Assembly: GCA_018398805.1 (NCBI GenBank)
Contig: JAGFBZ010000011.1
Span: forward strand, 1,648,501-1,712,500
Source of the DNA: Hirundichthys speculiger
Lineage: Eukaryota; Chordata; Actinopteri; Beloniformes; Exocoetidae
Length of the DNA: 64,000 nt
Direction of reading: 5' to 3'
In this document: piece by piece, positions 1 through 14,567 of the stretch
How positions within the stretch are numbered: position 1 is the first letter of the stretch
Layout: every line of letters starts with the position of its first letter
Translations under genes and position numbers: made by a program
The notes under the pieces: generated by a model
What the model was told of the DNA's origin: nothing
Databases searched by the model: none
The model's input: the letters and a program-made list of their open reading frames with translations, nothing else

Positions 1-447
1 GCGCAAAATGCTGCTCGTTTCGGTTGAAATACAATTATAATTTAGATGTTTTATTAACTTGAAAGTGAATTAAAGCTATAATTTTTGTCGGATAATCTGC
101 AAGATTCAATGTGTCAGAGGCAATTTATTTTTTTTGGTGGTTAACGTTTGACTGAGTTGCCTTCATATTCACATTCATTCATACTGCACGGTGCAAAGTG
201 TCTCGTACTTCAGCGGCATTTAAAATCCGACATGGTTGTTGAACATTGTGATTAAAGGCTTAAAGAACTCTTGTTACACACAATATTTTTTGGGACAATG
301 TTTCAAATTCTGTTTCGATGTTTCAATAAATTGTGCTAAATTTTCACTGTTTTCTGAGTGTTTTCCTTTTTTTTTAGACTAGTCGACTAGTCTTAATTAA
401 AATTTTCGTTTAGTCGACAGGGAAATTAGTCGCCAGGAACATCCCTA
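1..447 (-). mobile_element. hAT-like element, one end (truncated by window edge)
   Basis: The segment ends at 447 with ggaacatcccta. On the minus strand this reads as a tagggatgttcc terminus, followed by the self-complementary gactagtcgactagtc motif at 379-394. This arrangement is typical of fish hAT-type nonautonomous elements. The other end would lie before base 1, so the target duplication cannot be checked. Confidence 0.5.
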
Positions 448-1320
448 GTTTGCAGTAGCTATTTATTTGGATGTTGGCTGATTGCCCCAACTGCTAACAT
501 TAATTTCCACTTTGCTGCAAACTCATATTCTCACTCAAAACTGCTTCCATTTACATCCATGCTTTGGTCTCTAACGAAGGTTTATTCTGTTTGCCATCTA
601 ATGATAGACCCCGGGTTGCTTTACCTCCAGAATGTTCCTTTAATGTTCTAGCTGTCTCTAATGGATTAGTTTTACGTCTGAATTCTAAGAATGGCCCCTT
701 TCATTTGTGGCGATTGTCCCTTTCATTGTTGTGAGTTCAAAGCAACGACTTCCAAATGCCACATTTGGAATCAACTACAGCCTTTTTATGTTCTTGTTTG
801 AAGAAGAAATAATGTAGGGAGCGTCTGCACCTGTTCATGACAAAAAAACAAAACAAAACCTAAACAACTTTTGTCCCAGTTGTCCTTTTGAGGAATTTGT
901 CTGACGAAGGTATTTTAGATGAGGTAAACGTGTTAGGGTGTGTTTTCCTTTAGGGTGAACAGTTTCCCATGTTGAAATATGTGGACAAGAAATGAGAGGA
1001 AACAGTCAGTGAGGAAAAGCTGTGCAATGTGACAGAGTTTAGATTTTTACCTGCGACCAGTTGTGTTTCTTCCTGTGTGCAGAAACGTCTTCATGCTCGG
1101 CAGATTTCTTTCTTCAGCTCTGTCTCTATTGTCGTCTTGGTCAGTGCTATTCAAGATTGATTTTATTGTCTTTACTCAATCAGAGCTTCCATAACAAAAT
1201 TCAAGATTGAATTACTTCTCTTTTTCTGATACTACTCACAAAAACAAAGAACGTGGGAATCGATAGATGATTGCATTGATGTCAAAGAAATTATATGCAC
1301 ATATATATATACAGTATATA
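448..1320. other. Intron 1, no recognisable content
   Basis: AT-rich sequence with no coherent reading frame or repeat I can identify, apart from a short TA run at about 1299-1320 that borders the Tc1 insertion. Confidence 0.6.
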
Positions 1321-2943
<1,623 letters not shown>

Positions 2944-2945
2944 TA

Positions 2946-3392
2946 TATAAAAAGCAAGAAGAACATGTGTATACAAGCTTCCTCTCACTTGGTCTCTCAA
3001 AAAAAACAACAAAAAATGCTTTGTCAGTAATTACAGCCATTACTTCACCAATTAGGTAAAAGGTTACTGTAAAAAACTGCTGTACTGTAACTGTTTATTC
3101 TAAATTGAGTATAACAACAGGAAAAAAGTAAAGCAGTTTATTTGCAACGTATACATACTTCCTGGTAACTTCATAAGGGTGCTTTTTATTTTGTGTGGTG
3201 TTGCTCCAGGTTTACTATCTCACAGTCATGACAACTGTAGCTGCATTTCGATCACAGGACCAGCATCAACCAAAGGAACCGACCAGGAGCCAAACGGAGT
3301 TCTTGGGAAAAACTCCACCTTCTGGTCCAGCAGTTTGACCAGTACAGTGGTGCCGATGCTCCAGCGAGGACTGACGCTGCAGTAGCATCACA
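2946..3392. other. Intron 1, no recognisable content
   Basis: Unique-looking AT-rich DNA. A short frame at 3179-3385 shows no domain and no coding character. Confidence 0.5.
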
Positions 3393-3400
3393 CTTGAAAT

Positions 3401-4238
3401 CAGTGACGTGCGGTGAGATTCATGGCTGGTGAGGCACTGACTTCATCAGTCAGATTTACAAGCATATGAACCCTCCAGAACAACTTATTCACCATTTGAT
3501 TGGCAGCAGTTAACTGTTTATGTTTAAAACCTCCTATAGTCATTCACATATAAATGCTTTACACATACAAACTGTAACGCACAAAAAAGCACATTTAATT
3601 AAAAAAAAAAAAAGTTATTATGGTCTTACCTTTACTTCTAAATGAAGTCCATGCGCCGCTCCTTCTGCAGAATAAGTGACAGTGCTTGCTGTCACTTATT
3701 CTGCAGCCAATGTGTCGCAAGAAGAATCCTTGTGCTCACTAGCGCTCCCTAACGTGAGGCAGGAGAAGTGCGTGCCTCACCCCGTGCCTCTTCTCAGCCG
3801 TTTTATGATTGCGCCGGCACAAGAAACACATTACACACATATAGTTGCTGTTCAATATATAAATCAGCTAAACTATGGAAACTTATTTCATATAGCAAAC
3901 GTGTTTGAACATTTTAATAGTGACTTACAAAGAGACGGCGATCTGGTCTCACTACATAGCATGGCAGCACAGTTAGCCGAGTCATTGCCCAATCCATGGT
4001 GAGGCTCAGCGGGGTGCTGCCTCACCGCCCGCATCTTCTCACTATTTGAATGGTAAATGTGAAAATTCGGCAATTTTGAATAAAAAATAATCTAAAAATG
4101 GTGAAGTTAAATGGAAAATTACTTTATAGTACAAATCAATTGATAAATATAAAATATATATATATATTTTCATTTCTTTCTTTCCATGATGGCAGGTGAG
4201 GCACGGCCTCCCCTGCCTCACCTGACCGCACGTCACTG
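3401..4238. mobile_element. hAT nonautonomous element with 8-bp target duplication
   Basis: Flanked by an exact 8-bp direct repeat, cttgaaat (3393-3400 and 4239-4246). The termini are inverted: cagtgacgtgcggtgag on the left, matched by its complement (one mismatch) at the right end, followed inward by gtgaggca motifs on both sides. The 8-bp duplication and CAG terminus indicate hAT. No transposase is readable. An internal perfect hairpin is described separately. Confidence 0.88.
3665..3706. repeat. Perfect 18-bp hairpin inside the hAT element
   Basis: ctgcagaataagtgacag is followed by the six-base loop tgcttg and then its exact reverse complement. It lies near the middle of the 838-bp hAT element. 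Confidence 0.9.
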
Positions 4239-4246
4239 CTTGAAAT

Positions 4247-4630
4247 GGACTAAATTTGAAGAGTCTGAACGTCGGACTTCAATAGAAATGCAAATGATGG
4301 ACTTAAATAATCTTTTACCTCCTTTAATAGAAAAAAAAAACCCCTGAAGTGTTTCAGTTCTGGGGTTGTTTGTCGAATTGCAGCTATTTTTGCTGAGGTT
4401 CGAGGAGACGAGAACAAGCAGCACTGTCAAGTTGCCTTTAAGTCTTCTAGGTCTTTATTTTAGAGCTTGAGTCCTTCACCATCCTTTTTTCAAAAAAACT
4501 GTTTCTAAAGTCTTCTGTGATTGTGTACCTAACTTTTGGTTGTGCAAAAGATGCTTGTGCAGGTGTAAGCTAATCAAAATGCCCATTTGTTAGATTTGAG
4601 CATGATAAAAAACTACTTGAGGGTGTCTCT
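4247..4630. other. Intron 1, no recognisable content
   Basis: No frame or repeat recognised beyond a short A run at about 4330. Confidence 0.45.
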
Positions 4631-4634
4631 TACC

Positions 4635-4970
4635 TCTTGTCTCGCAGTTTGAAGGTTCCAGGTTTGAATCTCAGTTGTGAGGGGGTAGTGGGCTCTGTTT
4701 GCCTGTTCTCCCTGTCTTCCTTGGGTTTTCCCCAGGAACCCTGGTTTCCTTCCATAGTCTAAAAACATGTATGTTAGGCTCACTGGCGAGTCTAAGTTAC
4801 CCGTCGGGGTGAGTGTGTTCTGTGTGGTCGTTGGTCTGTGTGGCCCTGAGATGGACCGGTGACCTGTTCAGGGTGTACCGGTGCCTTTCCCCCAAAAAGA
4901 GCTGGGGCAGGCCCCAGCAGAGCCCTGTGCCCCTCAACAGGAAAAAGCATGTCCAGCTGGATGGATGAGC
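4635..4970 (+). repeat. V-SINE-like retroposon
   Basis: tRNA-derived fish SINE. A B-box-like ggtttgaatct is followed by the conserved central domain (gttctccctgtcttccttgg; tagtctaaaaacatgtatgt; a gagtgtgttctgtgtggtcg-like section). The tail ends in a ggatggatga repeat. It is several per cent diverged from the consensus I remember, so it is an old copy. Confidence 0.7.
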
Positions 4971-4974
4971 AGAA

Positions 4975-6579
4975 AAACTGCTTAGTTAGGTTTATTAGTC
5001 TATCCTGAGTTATCTGATTAGAGTTATATTAATCTGCAGCGTAATGGGTTTTAGATTTCTTCCCAATCTGAAGAATGTGGTGCAGACAGGAATAAACCTG
5101 TCACAATTATCTCATGTTATTTATATGACTTGAAGCCTTAAAGGAAAATGGATAAATTTTTCTTTTCCAGTATTGATTGTCAGTAAGTGTCTGGAGGCTC
5201 ACAAATTATGCAATAACATAAAAAAAAAAAAAACTCACAAAGAAAAACAAAAAATTATTCATGGAAACATTTGTGTTAATATTGTTGTAACAGGCCTTTT
5301 CATGAATAAAACACCACACTGAAACACATTAGTGAGGGTCAATTAAAGCCCATTTTCACAAATAAATTTCGTTTTAGCAAGCCTGATTTACAGTTGACCA
5401 CATTATGCTCATGGGAGTGAATGTGGTATCCTATATGGACTAAATGAAAAAATTAGAAGTTTCTGCTTCTCCACCAGAATCTTTAACTTTGCATATTTGC
5501 GCTGAATTATCGTCCTGTTGGTTCCTCTTCCTGTTAAAAGCTGATCAAGTGCTTTTTTTTAAAGGGCTTGTCACAAAGGATATTGCGTAAACATTCACAG
5601 CTCACACGAGGTGTGTACAGTGTTGATCGTAACATATAGGTCTAATTAAGTACATTTTATTGAGTTTTTATGAGATGTTCAATACAGCATGTCTAAATTA
5701 CATAGGTGAGCTGGGGAAAAAAGCAAACAAAATTTGGATACGTACACAAATTAAATGCAAATATGGACTTTTGTGTCTCTTCCGCATCCCCACTGCCATT
5801 CATACATGAACTCTGCGTTGCATATACTTCACCAGATGGGATGCAACTGATCTGATTACCATCCTTTCATCCTGTTTAAGATAGTCAGATTTTCGAAACT
5901 GAGCACAGTGTGTTCTTTTGTTTTGGCTTGTCAGTATCTGTCATCTGCTGCCCTTTTTTCTGCTGTTACTTTCTCACAGTCTGATAGATTCAGTTGCTAC
6001 TTTCTGAGGTGGCATCTAACATCCTTGTATAACACTGAAGCCACACAGGAAATACAGTCGCAGGAAGAAAGTCGCTGCATTCAGTCGAACGTTTACTCTG
6101 TAACCTAGATTGAAGATACGAAAATGTTTCTAATCTTTGTTGAGCTACATTTATCTTATGTGAATGTGTTGGAGTTTGTGTCCCAGGTTTGCCACTGTGT
6201 TTGCGATTGTTTCATAGTTTTTTATAAAAGAGACCATCTCTTGTAATCGAGAAGTGCACAGAAAATAAGATACTTCCTGTCCTGATTATTATGTGGAATT
6301 GTCACATGGAACTCAAGACTGACTACCTCTCAGTTAAAGTAATTTTCTTCTGGAAGGCTTTTACTTTCCGATTTTTCTAGGGAGATAACCTACCAATTTT
6401 TTTTATTTTTTTTTTATAAGAAATTATAATCAACTGCATCCAGTAACCAAATCAGTTAGTGAAAGTTAGGGCTGTGTACTTTACTAGCTTTATAAACTAA
6501 AGACAGAAAGTAAGGACATTTTATTTTCTGATTTCTTTGTTTCAATAATGGTTCTTGAATCTTCTATTGTTGGAAAGCC
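4975..6579. other. Intron 1, no recognisable content
   Basis: 1.6 kb with a 12-base A run at 5221 and short T runs. I see no gene, RNA gene or assignable repeat. Confidence 0.5.
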
Positions 6580-7264
6580 AGTTTGTTTATTTCTCTTTTA
6601 AATGGTACCACATTTGCAAGGAACATGCGTTTGTGGGATGATCAGCAGGTTTGCAGGTTGCACCCATGAAAGATTTTCCATAACTCCTGCCAATGCCTAA
6701 CAGGTTTTTCTGCTGTTGGGTCTTGTTTGGTGGTGTTTCTTGCATTGGATGATTGAAGTTTGAAGAATCAAGACATGCTGGCAATTTTAGCTTTTAAATT
6801 TACCTATTTAACAAACAGGAGCCCCAGTAGCGTGAGGAAGAACCACAACAGCGTGGCACCTCCTTCACATGTTGGTCACCAGCATGCCACGTTTGACTGA
6901 TGTGGACGGGGTCTGTGCGATTGGGCAACTTGAAGCTGATGTTTCCCGCAAAACAAAGTTGCAACATTTCATGGGAGAGAGCCCCGGTGCCATCTGGAAA
7001 CTGAAGGGCCAAGTTCCCTATAACGGGAGATCTCAGAGACAACACATCCGCGTCGGCTGGCTTGCAACCAATGCTGGTTGAAGGATGGGATGCCTTCTCG
7101 CAGCAAATGTGTGACCGATGTGAAAAAAGAAGCTGTTTGGAATTGGCAGAGAAGACTTGGCAAATCGTTCATGGGCGAAACCCACATTCTCAGCTCTGAT
7201 GCTCTTCCCACAAATGCACGTTCCTGACAAATGTGGGACCATTTAAAAGGGAAAAAAACAGACT
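6580..7264. mobile_element. Foldback element with about 150-bp imperfect inverted arms
   Basis: The left arm from 6580 (agtttgtttatttctctttt, then aaatggtaccacatttgc) matches the reverse complement of the right arm ending at 7264 (agtctgtttttttccctttt in complement, then aaatggtcccacatttgt). The similarity continues inward through the cccatgaa.gatttgcca section for about 150 bp per arm. No convincing target duplication was found and the superfamily is unknown. Frames in the interior are shadows. Confidence 0.65.
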
Positions 7265-8852
7265 TCCCAACTGTCTTAAGATTTATTGACCAGAAGCATT
7301 GTTACAGCAAACAAATAATCTACCTAACAGAAATTTCTCCACATTTTGTGCTTTATTTTAGCCTCTTAGCCTGTGTTAGCTTCATGACATTGGTCATGGT
7401 CACCAGGGCAATGCATTCAAACTGTTGGACTGCCCCAAACGTATCGTTTAGTGTTTCACCACAGATCCATGCATACCAGTATCGCATACCAGTATCGTAT
7501 AACCAGCTGAATCACCAGCCAGTCAACTGGTGAATCTTCAGTCATGAAAAGTGAGATCAGTTACAGATAACATTGGTTATAATTGTAGACCGTGCTGAAA
7601 AGTGCTTTGTTTGAACTTAGTTTGGATTCGGTGTTTGTACTTTGTACCTCTTGTTTAAAATCAAAGTTTTAAGGTCCTCAAGACCTGTGGAGAGAGTTGT
7701 GACTTAGATGATGATTGAACCCCAAAATTTCATCATCTGATCATTTGGTCTGATTGTGCGCCTGGCTGATATCAATGATCCAAAAGGGAAGGTTAAAGCT
7801 TTAATCACAAGCTAAAATTTCATGACTGTGGCAGCTCTAAGTATAGGCTGAACTCCCCCACCCTGGCTAAACGCTAACTGGACTGTAATTGTGTGAAAGT
7901 TGTCATTTTATGGGAATCTCTGCTCCAGTGTCTCCTTCTGCTATCTGTCTTAATTTACATCGTCAGTAATGCTCAAAGGGGACATCAGGCATCAATCAGC
8001 TCATCTGTAATTCTGATATTATCATCTGCTTCCCAAATGAACATCTTGTTTGTAGCCTATCTATGACACATGATTTTTATTTTTTATATTTAACCCCAGA
8101 AGCAGCTATCTTGTGATATTTGAATCGCAAATCCTGCAGTGTGGCATTGAATTTCTTCTTGTCAGGGGAGATGAGGATGCTGAAAGCAGGATGCCTTGAA
8201 GCTGCTGTATTCACAACAGTTCTGTGTTTTCAGTAAATGTTCCTGACTTTGTTTGGTCTTGGCTCATCAATAAAGGTAATTAGTCCCGCTGAAGCTTCAT
8301 GCAGCTGTGGTTTTGCGCTGAAGGATGATAAGAAAGATGTTTACAGACAGCGGAGGGATAATGAGGCCACTAAATTTGTCCTTAGTAACAGAAATCTGAT
8401 TTCTGTCCACATGGCTCAGCTTGGCCTCTGAAAGCCAGAGCAGATGTGTCCCCTCACCCAGGTCTTTTGCCTGGCAGTCTACATGCCAGGGCTTGACGAT
8501 ACAATGTTTTAATCGATTAATTTGAATTTATTGTTCACGGTAATTGAAAAAGGAAAATCTTTGAGGTTTCCTCTAGTTCTGAAAAGCGAAGCCAATGAAA
8601 CGCAACACCACTGATGAGCACTGGGTTGTAAGTCCACAAGATGTTTCAGTTTTTATCCAGTTAGATACAATTCATCAGCTTCTCTCATAAAAAATAAGTC
8701 ATCATTGTGTGATTAATTAGCTTATTTCTTTCTGATCAGTATACTTCATTCCCCCTGAAGATAATTCCCTTATTAAACAGATTTGAAGCCTCAGCAATGC
8801 ATCGGGTTTCTGATACTCTCCAGCTCTACCCTCTTTTCCAAATAATAATTAG
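7265..8852. other. Intron 1, no recognisable content
   Basis: No coding signal or repeat that I can name. A cagggcttgacgatac motif near 8488 may be a worn hAT terminus. Confidence 0.45.
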
Positions 8853-8897
8853 TAGGGGTGCACGATAACTATCGGGCCGATAACTATCGTACTGTAA
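8853..8897. repeat. Solo terminus related to the hAT element at 19600-21867
   Basis: aggggtgcacgataactatc followed by gggccgataactatcg is the reverse complement of the right terminus at about 21837-21867. No matching second end was found nearby, so it is a fragment. Confidence 0.5.
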
Positions 8898-9424
8898 TAG
8901 ACGCTATATGGATAAAGTTGTCTTGAATAAGTTGCGTGTCAGATCGTTCTGTTTAGATGTATTCTAACTTTACGACAATGTCAGTTCACCATTATATTTT
9001 TTTCGTGCCAAACATAATGTAGCATGGCTTTTTTTTAAAGGCTTTAGACTTCCACATGATATTTATCAACATGTAGCTGAAATGGCAAGCTTAAAAAAAA
9101 AAAGACAGTATACAAAAAAAACACAATACACTGCACAGTTTTTTTTTTTTTTTCCTGAAATGGCTTTAAATCACCATCATGTGTGATGTAAAGGCTGCAG
9201 ATGCAGAGTGGGATCAAGAGATGAAGAAGCAGAAAAAGTTAATCTGTACCCTTCCAGTGGATTTGGAGACAGAAGGAGAGAGTAAACGGCTCCACTGAGA
9301 GAAAATAAAGAATTTTAAACGAAGATAAGTGCATATTGATCTACTGATATTATCTCTGTTTGCATATCTCCTTCTAGAATGTGTCAGTATATTTTATGAT
9401 AACGGTATACCACCCAGCCCTATT
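8898..9424. other. Intron 1, repeat debris
   Basis: T and A runs around 9092-9152. ggtataccacccagccct at about 9404-9421 looks like an isolated hAT terminus. Nothing else is identifiable. Confidence 0.4.
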
Positions 9425-11215
9425 CCCAGGGACACAGACCCTGATCGCTAGCTGCTACCCACTAGCCGCTACCCGCAGTTATGCCGACTCCCTTACTCAC
9501 TTTGTAGGTGTGGCAATGGGCGTGTCTTTTGCAATTTCCGCAAACTCGGTATCTGGCGATCACGAGTTTAGGGTAGCGGGTGGTCTGACCACACAACCCG
9601 CATTTCGGAGCGTACAAGAGCGCGTCCAAATGGCTTCAGCGTCCACCTGGACACATGTGGACGTGAACAAACGGCTCTACCTCTCGAATTAACTCTTGTA
9701 TAAAAAGTGTGATTTGGCCACAATTGAACCCCTGAGAAAATAGCAGAGATCGTCTTAAATGGCTTACTTGCCAGTTAAACCATAGACAACCAGAGCGTGT
9801 TTACCGGGAGTGCACAGACTATCTGGGACTTTCAGGTAGCCGATAGGAATTGTCCTTGTAAAAATATTTATCTGTAAATATCAGTGAAGAGGAGGAGGGG
9901 GATGGAAGAGGAGGAAGCTCTACAGCAGAGTCCCAGACGAGCTGCGCACGAGAGCTGCTCCGATCTGGATGAAAAGACGCTCCATAGTGGTTTGTGGGTA
10001 GCGCAACCTGCTCTTAAAGGCAATGGCTGCTGACGCACTAGGGCTGAACGATTAAATGCATTTGCGATAATCTCGCGATATCATAAAACGAGATTTTCTA
10101 ACCGCAAAGGCCGCGATATTACTTGTCACGTGATCTGGCGACGTCACGTGACTTGCGAGTGAGCCCAGCTGAGCTGAGCAGAGCAGACAGGGCAAGCAGT
10201 GTTGCCAACTTAGCGACTTTCCAGACCCCCCTAGCGATTTAATTTGTAAAAAGCGACTAGCGACAAATCTAGCGACTTTTTCTGGTGATTTAGAGACTCA
10301 CGCGCACTCAAACCGCTAGGTTTGAAGCCATCACTTGGCTGCTGTCCACCCTCGCAAACCGCGCTTCTCTCTCTCTGTCGGGCATAGTGCACAGCCACAA
10401 ACACCCCCCCCGCCGCGCGAGACAACTCGAGCTCCTCTTCCCCCCCCCCCCTTTTCCTTGCAAAAAATCTGTGAGCTCCTGAGATCTATACAGAAGAATC
10501 TTTCTGGCTAACAGTGCCATACTCATTTTGCACTTCAGTATGTTGTGTGCTGCTGTTACTGAGTAAATATAATATTTCTATTAGTGTTCAAAAAGTTTTT
10601 TTTTTGAAAATGTCCAATTGGTTAGAGCAGATATTTGTTCTTCTTTATTTTCCTGTGTGATGTTACTGACTGGAGATCAGTAAGCTTTATTTTTTTTATA
10701 TCTGTATATTTTATTTATTTATTTATATACTGTCCTGTCAATCTCAGACAGTGTTTAAGAAGTGCAGTCCACATGTTTACATAAATGTTACACATGTTTC
10801 ATGAAACGTGAAAAGTTAGATGTTGAAGAGGTAAAGCCACAGATTTGTTTGCTTAATTGTTGTAATCTGCACTTTAAATAAATCTGATATTGTTTATTAT
10901 GAAAGTGTTTGAAAAATACATGAGAAGAGGACCTTAAAAATAATCGCATATTAAATCGCAATCGCAATTTTGAGGAAAAAAATCGCAATTAGATTATTTT
11001 CCAAAATCGTTCAGCCCTATGACGCACTGATTGGTTTAACAGGTGGAACGCCCTAACCACTACTATGCATAATGTAGCGGGTAGTGCAGGTGGGATAGCG
11101 GGTTTAGCAAGGTGGATGATTGCGTTCTTTGCGGGGAAACGCCCCTCCCGCTACCTGCTATCCCTCAATAGCGGATTTAGGAGATCTGGCAGAAGATCGG
11201 GTCCACAATGCGATG
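9425..11215. repeat. GCTACC/GGTAGC-rich repeat interrupted by a hAT insertion
   Basis: The left block (9425-10030) and right block (11028-11215) share gctaccc and gtagcggg words in opposite orientation. They have weakly matching outer ends (acagaccctgatc; gatcgggtccaca). This suggests one older inverted-terminus element split by the hAT insertion at 10039-11019. The class is uncertain. Confidence 0.4.
10039..11019. mobile_element. hAT nonautonomous element with 8-bp target duplication
   Basis: The termini are exactly inverted: tagggctgaacgatt at 10039 and aatcgttcagcccta ending at 11019. They are flanked by the exact 8-bp repeat tgacgcac (10031-10038 and 11020-11027). Subterminal cgataatctcgcgat on the left and aatcgcaat motifs on the right are typical of this fish family. 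No transposase is readable; internal frames are shadows. Confidence 0.93.
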
Positions 11216-14200
11216 GTGCATAAATATTGGTATGAATGACAGAATCACTTGCAGACAGATAGAAATTGTGACAAGGAAAAACTGACAGACATTTCTAATC
11301 AATCTCTGTGCTATAGCATCAGCACGTACAGGATATATACATCCTCAGTGATTATGGGAGTGTAAGTGAATGACTCTAAAAGCACCAATTTATTCATCAC
11401 CTGCTGGAACTGGATTCTGAAGAGGGAAGAGAAACAACAACAACAACAAAAAAAACAAACAAACCAAAAACTGTCTTTACATATTCCTCAGATGGAAAAA
11501 CTGTTTTAGCCATTTTCTTTAATTAACATCTAATTACCTCTGTAACTGATGCAGTGTTAAGTGAGTAATTTGTTAACTGCATGAAATGGCATCACCTGTA
11601 ATAATGATATGCTTGCATGCAAAGCGCTATTCTGACAAATGTCCTTATCCTGGAGAAGAAATTGTTCTGAGTCTGCTGTTTACATGACTTGCACGTCGGA
11701 GTTTCCATTAGTATTCTTGTTCACATGTGACAGAGCATGCTCCCATTAATAACTCATGGCCAGATTTTATCAAACTTTTATTACATTTGAACATGGACTT
11801 TTATTTCGGATTTTCCATACATTTTTTTTCACTTAAAAAAAAAAATGTTGTTGTTTCAATCCTTCTGACCTGCGCTGCGTATACTGGAGTGGAGGATTTA
11901 GGTTGTAAAATGAATTCTGCTAGATGCTGTTGAGTGTAATAGTGGGACATCCACATAACGCAGGGAAGATTGTAATAGTCCACACACCTTTGTTTGATTG
12001 TGTGACCTTTATTGTGGTTAATCTGATCAGAAAATGCTGTTTACTTGTTCAGAGGAAGGACTTAATCAGGTTAATATCAGAATATAACCATGCTTGCAAA
12101 TATACATGATTTACTGACTCTCTTACTCTCCAGCAGTTATGTGAATGGAAGAAAAAAAAAACACTAGTTGCAGTAGTTGCAGCTAATGTTTTCATACCTT
12201 GATGCTATCAGTTCATTTTTTTTTTTTTTTTATATACATGCAGTTTATAGTAGTTACAGTATTGACTTGAGTGTATCTTTTTGGAGAGGGTTAATCAGTT
12301 GTTGATTTTGTAAGTGCAGCTGCTTTGAAACGGAGATCATTTGGGGCAGCTGTGGTGCAGGAAGTGCAGCGATGCTCCACCACAACACTCATCAAACTGA
12401 TCAGAAAACTGTGTTCTATTCATAAACCTGGAGCTGATAAAATGAGACATTCAGCTCCAGGTTGTCGCTGATGGAGCTAATAAAATGAGACATTTGGCTC
12501 ATTCACGGACGCAAATAAAGCACACATTGTGACAATAAAGCAGTAAAACAACTTTGAAAGCTAACGTGAAGTCCACGCTGGTTTTTCTCTACTTTCTCAA
12601 GAACAAAATCAGCTTGCAGAGACTTGACGTTGGCTCGAGATGCTAACAACGAGCATCGTGTTGGCTCTTGTCCTACTTCTTGCATTGTGGTGAAGGAAGC
12701 TGCGTCGCTATGGGTCGAGTCAGCTGCTTTCGGGAGCTCAGAAGTTCAGAAGCTGCCAGAGCTCCAACATAGAAAGGAGGGGGACTTCCTTTCCCTCATT
12801 TCTTTGTTTGCTATCTCTGTGTGTTCTCACCGTTTTGTGAGGGCATGCATCGCTGGGAGGATTGCCATGATTTTAACTATGTCACACCCTGCCATTAAAA
12901 GTTAGCCTTGTGACTTAAGTGAGCTGAAATCTCAATTCTCCATGGTTTTAAAACTTTTTTTTTATCAACAAATTGTATCTATAGCGCACGTCATGTCTAG
13001 ACAGTCTGCCTTTATCCTAAGGAGAAAATACATAGCTTTGTTTAAAACTTGTTCTTTCTTAACTTTTCCCAAAGATAAATCTCCAACTAAATGCACAGTT
13101 GTCGGAATCAGTTTAAGCCCCAACCCCTGAAACAACAGGCTGCTTGAAAGAGAGAGAAAAAGATCTCTGTGGAAATGTGTTCCTCCAAGCCACTCTTCTG
13201 TTGTAAAATGCTGATATTCCTCCTTTGATTTTCATGTGAAAAACCCTGAGAGGGTTTGCTGGTGAAAAGAAAGGGGGTGAATCGTGAGAGTAAGGGTGCG
13301 TCAGCATTGTGGAGCACGCTGCTCTTACCTACAGCACTCCTGTCTCCTGTCACTCATAGATTCTTCAGTGTTGACGTGCTGTGTGTAATTACACCTTTAT
13401 GTTACCCTGAGCCACCTGTATGTGATCTGTGCGAATTGCCAAAAGTAACCAGGCAGGTTGCAACATATCAGGGCAAAAACGCATGTGTTAGAGGAGCTGC
13501 AGTTTAAAGACGGTGCTCTCGATTGTGGTGTTGGCTTACTGGTTTGTGAACAATGAAAACTGTGAAAAGGGAAATGCATTCAATCCACAGATAAATGAAA
13601 TCTAATAAGAGATACATTTTACCCTTTCTTCATAGGTTGACATGATGCACTGAGATCTTATTGAAACATTTTTGACTGTACAGAAGTCCCTGTTTCAACC
13701 ATGACCTTAAAACAAGCTGATGGTTTATGAGAGCTCCACTCCACTCCACCCACCACAGGAGACGCTTTCACACAGTGATCATACTGGCGGTGCCCTCTTC
13801 ATTCCACCTCCTCACTCCAGCTGCGCATTCACAGTAATCCCAGAAAGGCACGATATTACCCCCCCCAGTGTGTGCTGTCAGACACAGTCCCTAATGTGTC
13901 TGATGTCGCTGGTCACTGACTGCTTTATTTAGTCATTCAGTCAGTGCTGAATAAAACACAGTGCTCAAAAAAATGGCAGTCAAAAATAAAGTTAAAAAAA
14001 AAAAAAAAAAAACTTGTGGGAGCAGCAGTGCTGGGCTTCGCTGATGGAGTTTGTGATGTTACTGCAGCTGAACTAGGGAGCTTCGCCGCTGTCAGACGGT
14101 GTCAGATGACCTGCTGGCCCGTGTCTCATAGTCCCCGTTATGGACCGGTTTCATCTATTGTGTGGAGTTTGTGTCTTGGTTACACTTTTCCGCAATGCCA

Positions 14201-14559
14201 ATTCCCTCTGCACTCATTTCCCCAGCTGTGACTCTGTTACTATCTCCCAAGGAGGTACAGCTGCGCAAAATGCCACAAACGTCTGCCTGTTTTGTGACCT
14301 GTCGGCGTTGTGCTGCCATGCAGAAGTATTCTGGAGATAAATTAGGTCTCATTCCATCATATTTTCATTAATTTTGCTGTGGTCTCTAGTCTGAAATGAT
14401 GCCCTGATGGTTTCAATGAAAAATATGCTACGGTTGTCTTGTTTCAAGCTTTTTTAGTAGGGTGGAAATGAAGTGCGAGACAGTACGAGAGGATTTTTAT
14501 TGATATTAATGATATGCAAATGTCTCGCCTCTGATTGGCTAACAGCACTGTGACGCTCC
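11216..14559. other. Intron 1, largely featureless 3.3 kb
   Basis: No gene seen. A possible SINE head (ggcagctgtggtgcaggaag) is at about 12347. A tandem pair gagctgataaaatgagacat / gagctaataaaatgagacat lies at 12431-12493, and an A19 run at about 13995. Short frames here show no domains. Confidence 0.5.
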
Positions 14560-14567
14560 CCCTAGTT

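Noticed and set aside
3676..4073. Frames on both strands inside the hAT at 3401-4238
   Set aside because: They encode no recognisable transposase segment and run through the terminal repeats.
10231..10526. Overlapping minus-strand frames within the hAT at 10039-11019
   Set aside because: No BED finger or hAT dimerisation motif. The two frames are shadows in GC-rich MITE sequence.
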